Assembly (NCBI GenBank): GCA_025656435.1
Contig: JAHXHT010000146.1
Coordinates: forward strand, 1 to 5,976
Source: Candidatus Thiodiazotropha sp. (ex Gloverina cf. vestifex)
GTDB taxonomy: Bacteria; Pseudomonadota; Gammaproteobacteria; Chromatiales; Chromatiaceae
Length of the DNA: 5,976 nucleotides
Reading direction: 5' to 3'
A program made the translations under genes and the position numbers. The notes below the pieces were generated by a model. That model was not told where the DNA came from. It worked only from the letters and a program-made list of their open reading frames with translations, and ran no database searches. How positions within the stretch are numbered: the stretch's first letter is position 1; every line of letters begins with the position of its first letter. Positions 1 to 5,668 of this stretch are shown piece after piece.

Positions 1-30
1 ACGGTCGGGGCATAACGGCTGTCGCGTTGG

Positions 31-65
31 CGAGTCGATTTTGGGGACTCGGATGTCCCAAAATC
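31..65 (-). terminator. Candidate terminator or attenuator hairpins after the small minus-strand gene
   Basis: A perfect 9-bp inverted repeat, GATTTTGGG at 37-45 and CCCAAAATC at 57-65, begins two bases after the TGA (68-70) that ends the small minus-strand reading frame. A second perfect repeat, CGAGTC at 31-36 and GACTCG at 46-51, interleaves with it, so the two stems cannot form together. The position directly after a stop suggests a terminator. However, the minus-strand stem is followed by GACTCGCC, not a U-run, so intrinsic termination would be weak. RNA stabilisation or an attenuator-like switch is possible. Confidence 0.45.
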
Positions 66-67
66 TT

Positions 68-274
68 TCACGAGGTAGCGACACGCTTGCCCTCCATCTC
101 ATAGAGCTGACGGGCTTTATCAACCTCCAGCGTAGCACTGACGGGTTCAGTCGCTTTTTGATCCAAGGTCTCGGTCTGTACACCACCCTATTGGGGTTTG
201 GCACTGCTATTCGACTCACCCGAGCGCGCTGTTGTTGAGGTGATGGATTTGTCACCATTGACGGGGCTGACCAT
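68..274 (-). pseudogene. Small uncharacterised gene interrupted by an in-frame amber codon
   Basis: Not recognised with confidence. An ATG at 272-274 is preceded by AGGAG eight bases upstream, an excellent ribosome site. The frame reads 28 residues (beginning MVSPVNGDKS, rich in Ser/Thr/Asn), meets TAG at 188-190, then stays open for 39 more codons to TGA at 68-70. The second part is hydrophilic and ends in a probable amphipathic helix, with the segment VDKARQLYEMEGKRV. A candidate sigma-54 promoter lies upstream and a hairpin follows the final stop, so the 68-codon unit has complete gene boundaries. The simplest reading is a recently inactivated small gene. Alternatives are a genuine 28-residue product, stop readthrough, or a sequencing error. 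A polar N-terminus followed by a VS..LE..KARQL-type helix is vaguely like the anti-sigma factor FlgM, but the FlgM sigma-binding C-terminus is absent, so no name is given. Confidence 0.45.
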
Positions 275-308
275 GATGTGGGCTCCTGACACTGACGGAA
301 ATTTGACT

Positions 309-328
309 GATTCAGCAACGATTCAGCA
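309..328. repeat. Two 9-bp direct repeats one helical turn apart
   Basis: GATTCAGCA occurs at 309-317 and again at 320-328, exactly 11 bp apart. It lies just downstream of the predicted start point of the minus-strand sigma-54 promoter, at roughly +5 to +24. Same-face direct repeats of this kind can be a protein-binding site, but no regulator can be named, and chance is possible. Confidence 0.4.
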
Positions 329-342
329 TTTTTGGGTTATCC

Positions 343-359
343 TGCGAAAAGTGTGCCAA
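343..359 (-). promoter_or_regulatory. Candidate sigma-54 (RpoN) promoter for the small minus-strand gene
   Basis: On the minus strand the sequence is TTGGCACACTTTTCGCA. Against the sigma-54 pattern YTGGCAYR-N4-TTGCW it differs only by TCGC in place of TTGC, and the GG (-24) and GC (-12) dinucleotides are exactly 12 bases apart. Transcription would start near 332, giving a leader of about 58 bases before the ATG at 274. In many gammaproteobacteria sigma-54 promoters drive flagellar, nitrogen or adhesion genes. No upstream activator site was identified. Confidence 0.55.
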
Positions 360-395
360 TACAGGCATACTGAAGTGTAGCCAAAGCAATAGGCC

Positions 396-404
396 AGAGG
401 AGGT
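396..404 (+). promoter_or_regulatory. Strong ribosome binding site fixing a GTG start
   Basis: AGAGGAGGT lies four bases ahead of the GTG at 408-410. This near-perfect Shine-Dalgarno sequence, together with the signal peptide that begins at that GTG, decides the start of the DUF3108-like gene despite the non-ATG codon. Confidence 0.75.
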
Positions 405-407
405 GCC

Positions 408-1328
408 GTGACGATCTTGCGAATACAAGCCCTAATTGTGCTGTTCATGATGCAGGCCATGCCGGTTATGGCGGCCAATACGCCATCAAAATTGGGCGAG
501 GAGCTGGAATATACTTTGAATTTTAGAGGTATTGTGACTGGTTTCGTGAAGCTCGACATTGCTAAGTTGATTCTGAGTGTTGCGCCTGAGATGGAAGATG
601 TTGAGGGAAAATCTACCTATGTCACGCGCATGCAGATGACAACTGAGCCTTATAGAAAAGCGGAGATGATCTACCCGTTGCGAATCGATTATCACAGTTG
701 GCTCGATACTCATAAAATGATTCCTTTGCTGGCTACAAAATCAATAAAGACAGGGGATTTAAAACAGGAGCTCTTCTGGTTCGATCTGCCGGCCGGGACC
801 GGCTTCCACTATCAGGCGCCTGCACCTGATGCGTCTTCTCCATCCGTGGGACCACCCGATCATTTACAACAGATTGCCGCACTGGAGGACCCAGCCTGGT
901 CAGCGCTGATGCAGACAAAGCAGTTTACATTGGGCGGCCAGGAAGTCCTGGATTATATGGGGTTGCTCCATCAGCTTAGACATAAGCCGCTGGTTCTTGG
1001 GGAGTGGCTTGAGTTCACTGTTTTTACCGGAAAAAAGCTCGAGTATTACCGGGTTGAGGTGACAAAGGAACGGCTGAAGCGGGGTGGATGGAATATGCCG
1101 GCTTTTCGGTTGAAACTGTTTGAGTACGACAGCAAAAAGGACAAGCTGAAAGATGAGGTCAATCTCTGGCTGAGTGATGATGACCAACGGCGGCTTTTAC
1201 GCTTCTATGCAGAACGCACCATTGGCACCATGGAGGGTCTGTTGGAAACCGGACGTCCTGAAAATGGCCGGCATGACGACCTGTCGGAGTCGACCCAGCG
1301 TTCGTTGGAGGCCTATCTCGGTTTTTAG
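408..1328 (+). CDS. Exported DUF3108-like periplasmic protein
   Basis: The 306-residue product begins at GTG with a very strong ribosome site. Residues 1-22 form a signal peptide: MTILR, a hydrophobic stretch to about residue 18, then the cleavage motif VMA|AN after residue 22. The mature protein opens with GEELEYTLNFRGIVTG (30-45), the beta-rich opening typical of DUF3108, and ends with WLSDDDQRRLL (254-264) followed by a G-containing strand, matching the conserved W-SDD segment near the end of that family. No transmembrane helix follows the signal, so it should be soluble in the periplasm or peripherally membrane-bound. The biochemical role of DUF3108 proteins is not established, and no catalytic residues are apparent. 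It appears monocistronic and converges on the next gene with only four bases between stop codons. The last 26 residues are polar and probably disordered. The family call rests on pattern recognition, not a search. Confidence 0.72.
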   Translation: MTILRIQALIVLFMMQAMPVMAANTPSKLGEELEYTLNFRGIVTGFVKLDIAKLILSVAPEMEDVEGKSTYVTRMQMTTEPYRKAEMIYPLRIDYHSWLDTHKMIPLLATKSIKTGDLKQELFWFDLPAGTGFHYQAPAPDASSPSVGPPDHLQQIAALEDPAWSALMQTKQFTLGGQEVLDYMGLLHQLRHKPLVLGEWLEFTVFTGKKLEYYRVEVTKERLKRGGWNMPAFRLKLFEYDSKKDKLKDEVNLWLSDDDQRRLLRFYAERTIGTMEGLLETGRPENGRHDDLSESTQRSLEAYLGF

Positions 1329-1341
1329 AGGACTAGTCCTC
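1328..1341. repeat. 14-bp perfect palindrome joining two convergent stop codons
   Basis: GAGGACTAGTCCTC is its own reverse complement and spans the four-base gap between the stop of the plus-strand DUF3108-like gene (TAG, 1326-1328) and the stop of the minus-strand gene (CTA, 1333-1335). With no loop and no downstream T-run on either strand it is a poor intrinsic terminator. It is, however, the only secondary-structure candidate between the two converging genes. Confidence 0.5.
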
Positions 1342-2127
1342 CGCAATCTCGAACTTTGCTTTACCTTGAGGCTTCTTTTTCGTGGCAGCCTCATCCAGTT
1401 GCAGATGATCGATATTCGGTAATGGCGCCGGCTCGACAGGGATCTGGCAGTCTTCCAGGCTGCCTGCCTGAGGCTCGGACATGCTAAGGTCATCGGTATC
1501 GATTTCAGGTGTCTCAAACGGTGTTTCTTCGATCAGTGTGGTACCGGGATCATCCAGTGTCAGGGCTTCAGTATCGATCTCCAGGGGTTCCGGGTCAGGT
1601 GTCTCATCGAGGGCTGCGCCGGGCTTGTCAAGATCCATGGCGCTGGTATCGGGGATCGGGACTGGCTCCACCTGGGGGGCGCAGTCGCTCAGATTGAAGT
1701 CCTGTGGGGCAGACAAATCATAATCGGGTACTGGTACAGGTGTGATTTTCTCAGCTTCACTGTCGGGAGGGAGAGGGCCCTCAGCCAGTGTGAGTCCTGA
1801 TGAGGTGGATGGTGCGGATTCGGTTCTGTCAGTGGCTGGTGTAGGCGCAGCCGGTCTTGTAGTAGGTGCTGGCGATGGGGTTGGTGCCGGCTGGCCTTCG
1901 GGCACGATATCCACCAGCGCGCCCGCATCCCGGAAAGCGACGCGGAATTTCACCGCCTGGTCCATATCTACACCACGTTTGATCGGTACGGGCTTACCGC
2001 TGAAGAGCCGCTCAAGCTTTTCACCCTCGAGTTTGAACATCGCGCCAATTTTGCGTTTTACTTCTGCCGGGTCAGCTTTTTTAAGGCAGGCTCCGGAGAA
2101 ATAGACATCATAGTTATCAATATTCAT
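1333..2127 (-). CDS. Uncharacterised protein: small N-terminal domain plus acidic repeat tail
   Basis: The 264-residue product has an ATG at 2125-2127, with AAGGA about 12 bases upstream. Residues 1-76 look globular: YDVYFSG (6-12), a helix rich in K/E, LFSGKPVPIKRGVD (41-54) and a second helix ending AGALVDIVP, compatible with a compact alpha/beta domain. Residues 77-105 are a Pro/Ala/Thr linker. Residues from about 106 to 250 are strongly acidic and carry degenerate copies of about 20-25 residues with the pattern (I/L)D-x-x-x-L-x-L-D-x-P-G-x-x-L-x-E. A short basic patch (TKKKPQGK) precedes the C-terminus. There is no signal peptide or membrane helix, so a cytoplasmic location is likely. The start overlaps the end of the upstream hydroxylase gene by 11 bases, implying co-transcription and probably translational coupling. 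Function unknown. The tail may be a binding scaffold (inference). Confidence 0.75.
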   Translation of the reverse strand: MNIDNYDVYFSGACLKKADPAEVKRKIGAMFKLEGEKLERLFSGKPVPIKRGVDMDQAVKFRVAFRDAGALVDIVPEGQPAPTPSPAPTTRPAAPTPATDRTESAPSTSSGLTLAEGPLPPDSEAEKITPVPVPDYDLSAPQDFNLSDCAPQVEPVPIPDTSAMDLDKPGAALDETPDPEPLEIDTEALTLDDPGTTLIEETPFETPEIDTDDLSMSEPQAGSLEDCQIPVEPAPLPNIDHLQLDEAATKKKPQGKAKFEIAED

Positions 2128-2995
2128 GCTTTGACGTTTCCTTTGCCTTTTTTGCGCTCCAGGTGCGCTGGTTGATGGCGTAGATATCTTTAAAGTGTAG
2201 GAATGGAGTCAAAAGCATTCCAGGAAGCCGGGTTGTCAATTTCGGGTCTTGTAAAGTGGAGATGCCGATTGTCATGCCAGCCTGCCCCAAACGTGGTTGT
2301 TCCTGATAGGTGCCCATCAGGCGGTCCCAGATCGACAGATTGAAACCAAAGTTGCTATTGGTCTCATCCGGCTCGATGGAGTGGTGCACCCGGTGCATAT
2401 CGGGGGTAACCACAAGCCAGCGTAAACTTTGGTCAACCCGGTGTGGCAGTTTGACGTTCCCGTGATTGAACATCGCCATGCCGTTGAGAACAACTTCGAA
2501 GATGATGACAGCCACCACAGGTGGTCCCAAAGCGGCGATAGTAGCAATCTTGATCAGCATCGAGAGGATGATTTCAATCGGGTGGAAGCGGACGCCGGTG
2601 GTGAGGTCATAGTCCGGGTCGGCATGGTGAACCCGATGCAGGCGCCAGAGGGCAGGTACGGCATGCACCATGACGTGTTGAAGGTAGATGGCAAGGTCCA
2701 GCAGGATGACCGCAATCAGGATCTTCAGCCAATCCGAAATTTCCACATTGTGCAGTAGCCCCCAATTCTGGGCATCGGCATAGGCAGCCATGCCGACCGC
2801 GGCGGTGGGGAAAAGCAGTCTCAGCACGAGTGTATTGAGCACGACAAGACCCAGATTACTGGTCCAGCGCTGTAGGCGGGAGAAGAGCCTCTGGCGTCTG
2901 GGTGCATAAACTTCCCACGCGGCCATGATGGCAAAAATTGCGAAGAAGGCACTGAGACGGATGGTCAGCTCGTTGTTTAGGATAAAATCTGTCAT
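2117..2995 (-). CDS. Sterol desaturase / fatty acid hydroxylase family membrane protein
   Basis: The product is an integral-membrane di-iron oxygenase of the fatty acid hydroxylase superfamily. Counting 292 residues from the ATG at 2995, the histidine clusters are H107-VMV-H111, H120-RV-H123-H124 with H138, then H178 in FNHGN, and H201-RV-H204-H205. Together these match the HX3H / HX2HH / HX2HH set that binds two irons. Hydrophobic spans lie at about 10-27, 48-72, 90-106 and 140-175, as expected. Family members hydroxylate or desaturate lipids, sterols, carotenoids or alkylglycerols using O2; the substrate here cannot be told. An in-frame TTG at 3091 would add 32 residues, but it lies inside a small dyad and lacks a ribosome site. 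The ATG also has a poor site (AAGGA is about 20 bases upstream), so the start is uncertain. The gene overlaps the following repeat protein gene by 11 bases, and the pair probably forms one transcript. Confidence 0.88.
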   Translation of the reverse strand: MTDFILNNELTIRLSAFFAIFAIMAAWEVYAPRRQRLFSRLQRWTSNLGLVVLNTLVLRLLFPTAAVGMAAYADAQNWGLLHNVEISDWLKILIAVILLDLAIYLQHVMVHAVPALWRLHRVHHADPDYDLTTGVRFHPIEIILSMLIKIATIAALGPPVVAVIIFEVVLNGMAMFNHGNVKLPHRVDQSLRWLVVTPDMHRVHHSIEPDETNSNFGFNLSIWDRLMGTYQEQPRLGQAGMTIGISTLQDPKLTTRLPGMLLTPFLHFKDIYAINQRTWSAKKAKETSKHEY

Positions 2996-3205
2996 TGAAA
3001 CAAGTCTGCGGTCAATTCCTTTCAGTGTACCCCAGCGTCTTTTCAGTACAAGGGACAGAACGATAGGCGGTAGATTTATTGTATTCCACAATGGGTCGCG
3101 GGCTATACTAACGAGATAAGAAATCTAAAAGTAAGACAATAATGATAATGAATAGTCTGGTCGTCGGTCAGCGCAGGCAGGACACTGCTGGAGAATATAA
3201 GGCCC
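2996..3205. promoter_or_regulatory. Divergent intergenic region between hydroxylase and coiled-coil genes
   Basis: These 210 bases separate two divergent genes and must hold both promoters. Candidates are weak. For the minus strand, TTGTAC and TACACT are 16 bases apart near 3020-3050. For the plus strand, TATACT at 3104-3109 and GATAAT at 3144-3149 resemble -10 boxes but lack good -35 partners. A 15-bp dyad, ATTGT-N5-ACAAT, lies at 3078-3092, and a Fur-box-like stretch lies at 3138-3156. The plus-strand gene has AAGG four bases before its ATG. Confidence 0.4.
3138..3156. promoter_or_regulatory. Fur-box-like sequence, weak
   Basis: AATAAT and GATAAT are adjacent hexamers (3138-3149), and the 19-base stretch matches the classical Fur consensus at 14 of 19 positions by direct comparison. 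The mismatches fall mostly in the third hexamer. The region is AT-rich, so chance matches are likely, and GATAAT could equally be a -10 element. Confidence 0.25.
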
Positions 3206-3772
3206 ATGTTTGAAAAAGACCCACGCACGTTCTCCCCTGAGTATAAGAATCTCTCGCCGGAACAGAAGGCGATGGTCAAGCTCGAGATTACGCTGACCAA
3301 TTTTTTCAAGAACTTCGACAAAAGCATGTACCGCTGGGAGCGGATGATCTATCCGATGCTGGTGGTGGTTGGGATATTGGGGCTATCTGGATTTTATCTG
3401 ATCTACAATGTCACCCGTGACATGCGCAAGCTGACGGAACAGGTCGATCCACGGATGGAAGTGCATCTAGAGCAGATGTCCAACAACATGGGAAAGCTCT
3501 CCGAGAATATCTCGATCATGACCAATCAAATCACTGTGCTGGTCGATAGGGTTGACAGTATGGAGTCACATATTGCAACCATGGACGGCAATATCGGTGC
3601 TCTATCTGTAGATGTGGGCAGTATGAAACAGAATATTGGCATCATGACAGGCAATGTGGCTGAGATGACTCATGCAATGCGGGCGATGACTGCCAACACC
3701 AGTATCATGAGTCGGGACATCAATCAGATGGGCCGGCCTATGGATTTTATGAATAGCTTTACCCCCTGGTAA
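3206..3772 (+). CDS. Single-pass membrane protein with long Met-rich coiled coil
   Basis: The 188-residue product starts at an ATG with AAGG four bases upstream and GGAG further back; it ends in a double stop, TAATAA. Residues 1-47 are charged and soluble. Residues 48-67 (IYPMLVVVGILGLSGFYLIY) form one membrane helix. From about 84 to 182 there is an unbroken 3-4 heptad pattern. One core position is M/L every seven residues (91, 98, 105 ... 182; 11 of 14 are Met). The other core position, every seven residues from 95 to 172, is mostly I/V, and the residue just before it is often Asn. Beta-branched residues at a and Leu/Met at d are typical of parallel two-stranded coiled coils. The protein ends in a short non-coil tail, SFTPW. 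The rod would be about 15 nm long. No enzymatic domain is present. It resembles methyl-accepting or tether proteins only in general layout. Function unknown; topology ambiguous. Confidence 0.82.
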   Translation: MFEKDPRTFSPEYKNLSPEQKAMVKLEITLTNFFKNFDKSMYRWERMIYPMLVVVGILGLSGFYLIYNVTRDMRKLTEQVDPRMEVHLEQMSNNMGKLSENISIMTNQITVLVDRVDSMESHIATMDGNIGALSVDVGSMKQNIGIMTGNVAEMTHAMRAMTANTSIMSRDINQMGRPMDFMNSFTPW

Positions 3773-3831
3773 TAACCGGGACCAGGTGTTAGCGATTATC
3801 TCTCAACACAATCTAAATAGATGATAATTAG

Positions 3832-3852
3832 CGCCTAAAATCCTTTTAGGCG
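3832..3852 (-). terminator. Candidate terminator hairpin overlapping the nadA stop codon
   Basis: CGCCTAAAA (3832-3840) and TTTTAGGCG (3844-3852) form a perfect 9-bp stem with a 3-base loop, and the nadA TAA (3846-3848) lies inside it. On the minus strand the stem is followed by CTAATTATC, AT-rich but not a proper U-run. Read from the plus strand, it could also act at the end of the coiled-coil gene, about 60 bases after its stop. It is the best termination signal between these convergent units. Confidence 0.5.
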
Positions 3853-4910
3853 TTGCCTTTACCCTTCATTCCAATGCCCTGCTGGACGGAAAAGTCGAGC
3901 ATCCGTTGAATCGGGATCACTGCCCGCTCCCGGGTTGCCGGATCGATATGTATCTCATTCTCATCGCTATCCAGAAGCTTATCTAGGTTGTGCAGTGCAT
4001 TCATCCCCATCCAGGGGCAGTGGGCACAGCTGACGCAGGTGGCACCTTCGCCAGCTGTGGGCGCTTCGATCAGCACTTTATCCGGCGCCATCTGCTGCAT
4101 CTTGTAGAAAATGCTGCCATCGGTAGCAACAATGAACTCCTTGTTTTTCATCTCTGCCACAGCTTTGATGAGTGCGGTGGTGGAACCTACTACGTCCGCT
4201 TGATCGATGACATGTTCGGGGGATTCCGGGTGGACCAATACAGCCGCATCCGGGTGTAGGCGTCGAATACGTTCCAGCGCCACTGATTTGAACTCTTCAT
4301 GTACCACGCATGAGCCTGGCCAAAGCAGCATGTCCACACCGGTAATACGCTGTACATAGTTGCCGAGATGGCGGTCCGGACCCCACAGGATCTTTTTACC
4401 CTCGCTGGCCAGGTACTCGATGATCGGCAGGGCAATGCCTGAGGTCACCACCCAGTCCGACCTCGCTTTCACTTCGGCGCTGGTATTGGCGTAGACGACC
4501 ACGGTGTGATCGGGATGATCATCACAGAAGTCTGTGAATAGGTCTGCCGGGCAACCTTCATCCAGTGAGCAGGTGGCGCCCAGGTCGGGCATGATCACCC
4601 GCTTTTCTGGGTTCAGGATCTTGGCCGTCTCTCCCATGAAACGGACACCGCAGACCACAAGCGTTTCTGCCTCTTGGGCAGCACCGAATTTCGCCATCTC
4701 CAGGGAGTCGGCGACACAGCCTCCCGTCTCTTCCGCCAGTGCCTGCAGATCTGCATCAGTGTAGTAGTGGGCCACCAGTACAGCATTCTGGGCCTTAAGT
4801 TTTTCTGCAATGCGTTGCTTCATGGCGTCTCTCTCCACATCGGAGAGTTGTGGCCAGTGGGGGTGGTCGGGGACCAGGATGGTCGGTAGCTTCAGTGATT
4901 GAACACTCAT
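3846..4910 (-). CDS. nadA: Quinolinate synthase A (NadA)
   Basis: This enzyme condenses iminoaspartate (from NadB) with dihydroxyacetone phosphate to give quinolinate, the second step of de novo NAD synthesis, in the cytoplasm. The 354-residue length is close to the 347 of E. coli NadA. The three [4Fe-4S] ligands expected from E. coli (C113, C200, C297) appear shifted by one: C114 (GATCS), C201 (PGSCVVH) and C298 in the C292-x2-C295-x2-C298 motif. Other landmarks are AHYYTDADLQ (47-56), GGCVADSLEMA (63-73), CGVRFMGETAKIL (87-99), and the conserved stretches HPE (227-229) and DGS (264-266). The first two CxxCxxC cysteines could form the redox disulfide reported in E. coli. The ATG follows the Nudix regulator's stop by 15 bases with only a weak site (CGAGA), suggesting translation partly coupled to the upstream gene. 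NadB and NadC are not in the window. All expected key residues are present. Confidence 0.97.
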   Translation of the reverse strand: MSVQSLKLPTILVPDHPHWPQLSDVERDAMKQRIAEKLKAQNAVLVAHYYTDADLQALAEETGGCVADSLEMAKFGAAQEAETLVVCGVRFMGETAKILNPEKRVIMPDLGATCSLDEGCPADLFTDFCDDHPDHTVVVYANTSAEVKARSDWVVTSGIALPIIEYLASEGKKILWGPDRHLGNYVQRITGVDMLLWPGSCVVHEEFKSVALERIRRLHPDAAVLVHPESPEHVIDQADVVGSTTALIKAVAEMKNKEFIVATDGSIFYKMQQMAPDKVLIEAPTAGEGATCVSCAHCPWMGMNALHNLDKLLDSDENEIHIDPATRERAVIPIQRMLDFSVQQGIGMKGKGNA

Positions 4911-4925
4911 GGTAGTCTCGTTGCG

Positions 4926-5606
4926 TTATTTAATAACTTCCACCCGGGTGGGATTAATCACTCGGTAGGTTTTGGCAGGTCGATGATTGCCTGTGCGGGA
5001 AAACTCTCCGGTTTCTCTGAGAACCTGACGGGTTAGCATACCTTTACGAAAATTCCGTTTATCCAGTTTCTCATTGAGCAATATCTCATAAACTGCTTGC
5101 AGTTGACTGAGCGTGAAGGTCTCCGGCAGGAGTTGAAAGGCAATGGTCGAATAGTTGAGCTTTGCGACCAGGCGCTGCTTGGCCAGTTGGATGATCTTGG
5201 CGTGGTCGAATGCCAACTCAGGCAGTTGAGTAAGCGAAAACCAAGCGGCTTCCTGTGCGTCACTGGCGGCTTTGGGTTGTAAAGTATCTGACCGGGTCAG
5301 GGCAAAATAGGTGACACTGATGACTCGCTCGCGAGGGTCCCTGTCAGGTGTGCTGAATGTGTAAAGCTGCTCCAGATAGAGGCCTTCAATACCTGTCTCT
5401 TCAAGTAGTTCACGCTTTGCACACTGTTCAAGGGGTTCATCCATATTGAGGAATCCACCCGGTAGTGCCCACATTTCACGAAACGGCGGATTGGCTCTCT
5501 GTATCAGGAGAACCTGCAAATCCTCATCGCGTATGGTGAAGAGCACGATATCTGTTGTCACTGCAGGATGGGGGTAGCGATAACAGTAGGGTTGATTCTG
5601 TGGCAC
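4926..5606 (-). CDS. nrtR: NrtR-like Nudix/winged-helix regulator of NAD metabolism
   Basis: This is probably an ADP-ribose-sensing transcriptional repressor of NAD genes. Counting 226 residues from the GTG at 5606, the N-terminal Nudix domain (about 12-140) has the opening YPHPAVTTDIVLF and a complete Nudix box: G51, E57, R65-E66-L67, E69-E70, G72-I73. The C-terminal part (about 155-220) has TFTLSQLQAVYE and LDKRNFRKG, the winged-helix region characteristic of NrtR-type proteins, so it is not a plain Nudix hydrolase. The frame extends to another GTG at 5693 (255 residues), but the extra 29 residues lie over a palindrome and promoter-like sequence and precede the usual start of the family. 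I therefore favour 5606, although neither GTG has a good ribosome site. It lies 15 bases ahead of nadA, consistent with local control. Because the catalytic box is intact, it could also retain hydrolase activity, unlike some NrtR proteins with a decayed box. Confidence 0.85.
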   Translation of the reverse strand: MPQNQPYCYRYPHPAVTTDIVLFTIRDEDLQVLLIQRANPPFREMWALPGGFLNMDEPLEQCAKRELLEETGIEGLYLEQLYTFSTPDRDPRERVISVTYFALTRSDTLQPKAASDAQEAAWFSLTQLPELAFDHAKIIQLAKQRLVAKLNYSTIAFQLLPETFTLSQLQAVYEILLNEKLDKRNFRKGMLTRQVLRETGEFSRTGNHRPAKTYRVINPTRVEVIK

Positions 5607-5640
5607 GGCAGTATAAGTAAGAGGGAGACGGCTGATCGGT

Positions 5641-5668
5641 ATATTGAATGTGATGGTTAGTGTATCAA
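5641..5668 (-). promoter_or_regulatory. Candidate promoter of the nrtR-nadA operon
   Basis: On the minus strand TTGATA (5668-5663; five of six to the -35 consensus) is followed after 16 bases by CAATAT (5646-5641), only three of six to a -10. TATACC slightly further down is an alternative. The -35 box lies inside the palindrome at 5657-5677, the arrangement expected for repression. A separate TATACT at 5617-5612 is almost against the GTG at 5606 and would give a near-leaderless transcript. Confidence 0.35.

Noticed and set aside
31..65. H-type pseudoknot formed by the interleaved stems
   Set aside because: The arms are directly adjacent with no bases to cross a nine-pair stem, so simultaneous pairing is sterically implausible.
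41..380. Two overlapping plus-strand open frames of 65 and 60 codons at 41-238 and 198-380
   Set aside because: They lack ribosome sites and recognisable motifs. The minus strand of the same stretch has a complete set of gene signals, so these are probably shadows.
1742..2104. 120-codon plus-strand frame opposite the acidic repeat protein
   Set aside because: It is antisense to the Pro/Ala-rich linker and N-terminal domain; its Gly/Val/Ser-rich composition is the expected mirror of that coding sequence, and it has no ribosome site.
2429..2758. 109-codon plus-strand frame opposite the hydroxylase
   Set aside because: It is the antisense of the histidine-box region; the minus frame carries the family motifs, so this is a shadow.
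3765..3786. CCTGGT/ACCAGG inverted repeat around the coiled-coil gene stop as a terminator
   Set aside because: The stem is only six base pairs with a ten-base loop and no T-run after it; the 9-bp stem at 3832-3852 is a better candidate.
3814..3832. AT-rich GATGATAATTA stretch as a second Fur box
   Set aside because: The hexamers do not fall in register with the consensus, and it lies between convergent gene ends where an operator is not expected.
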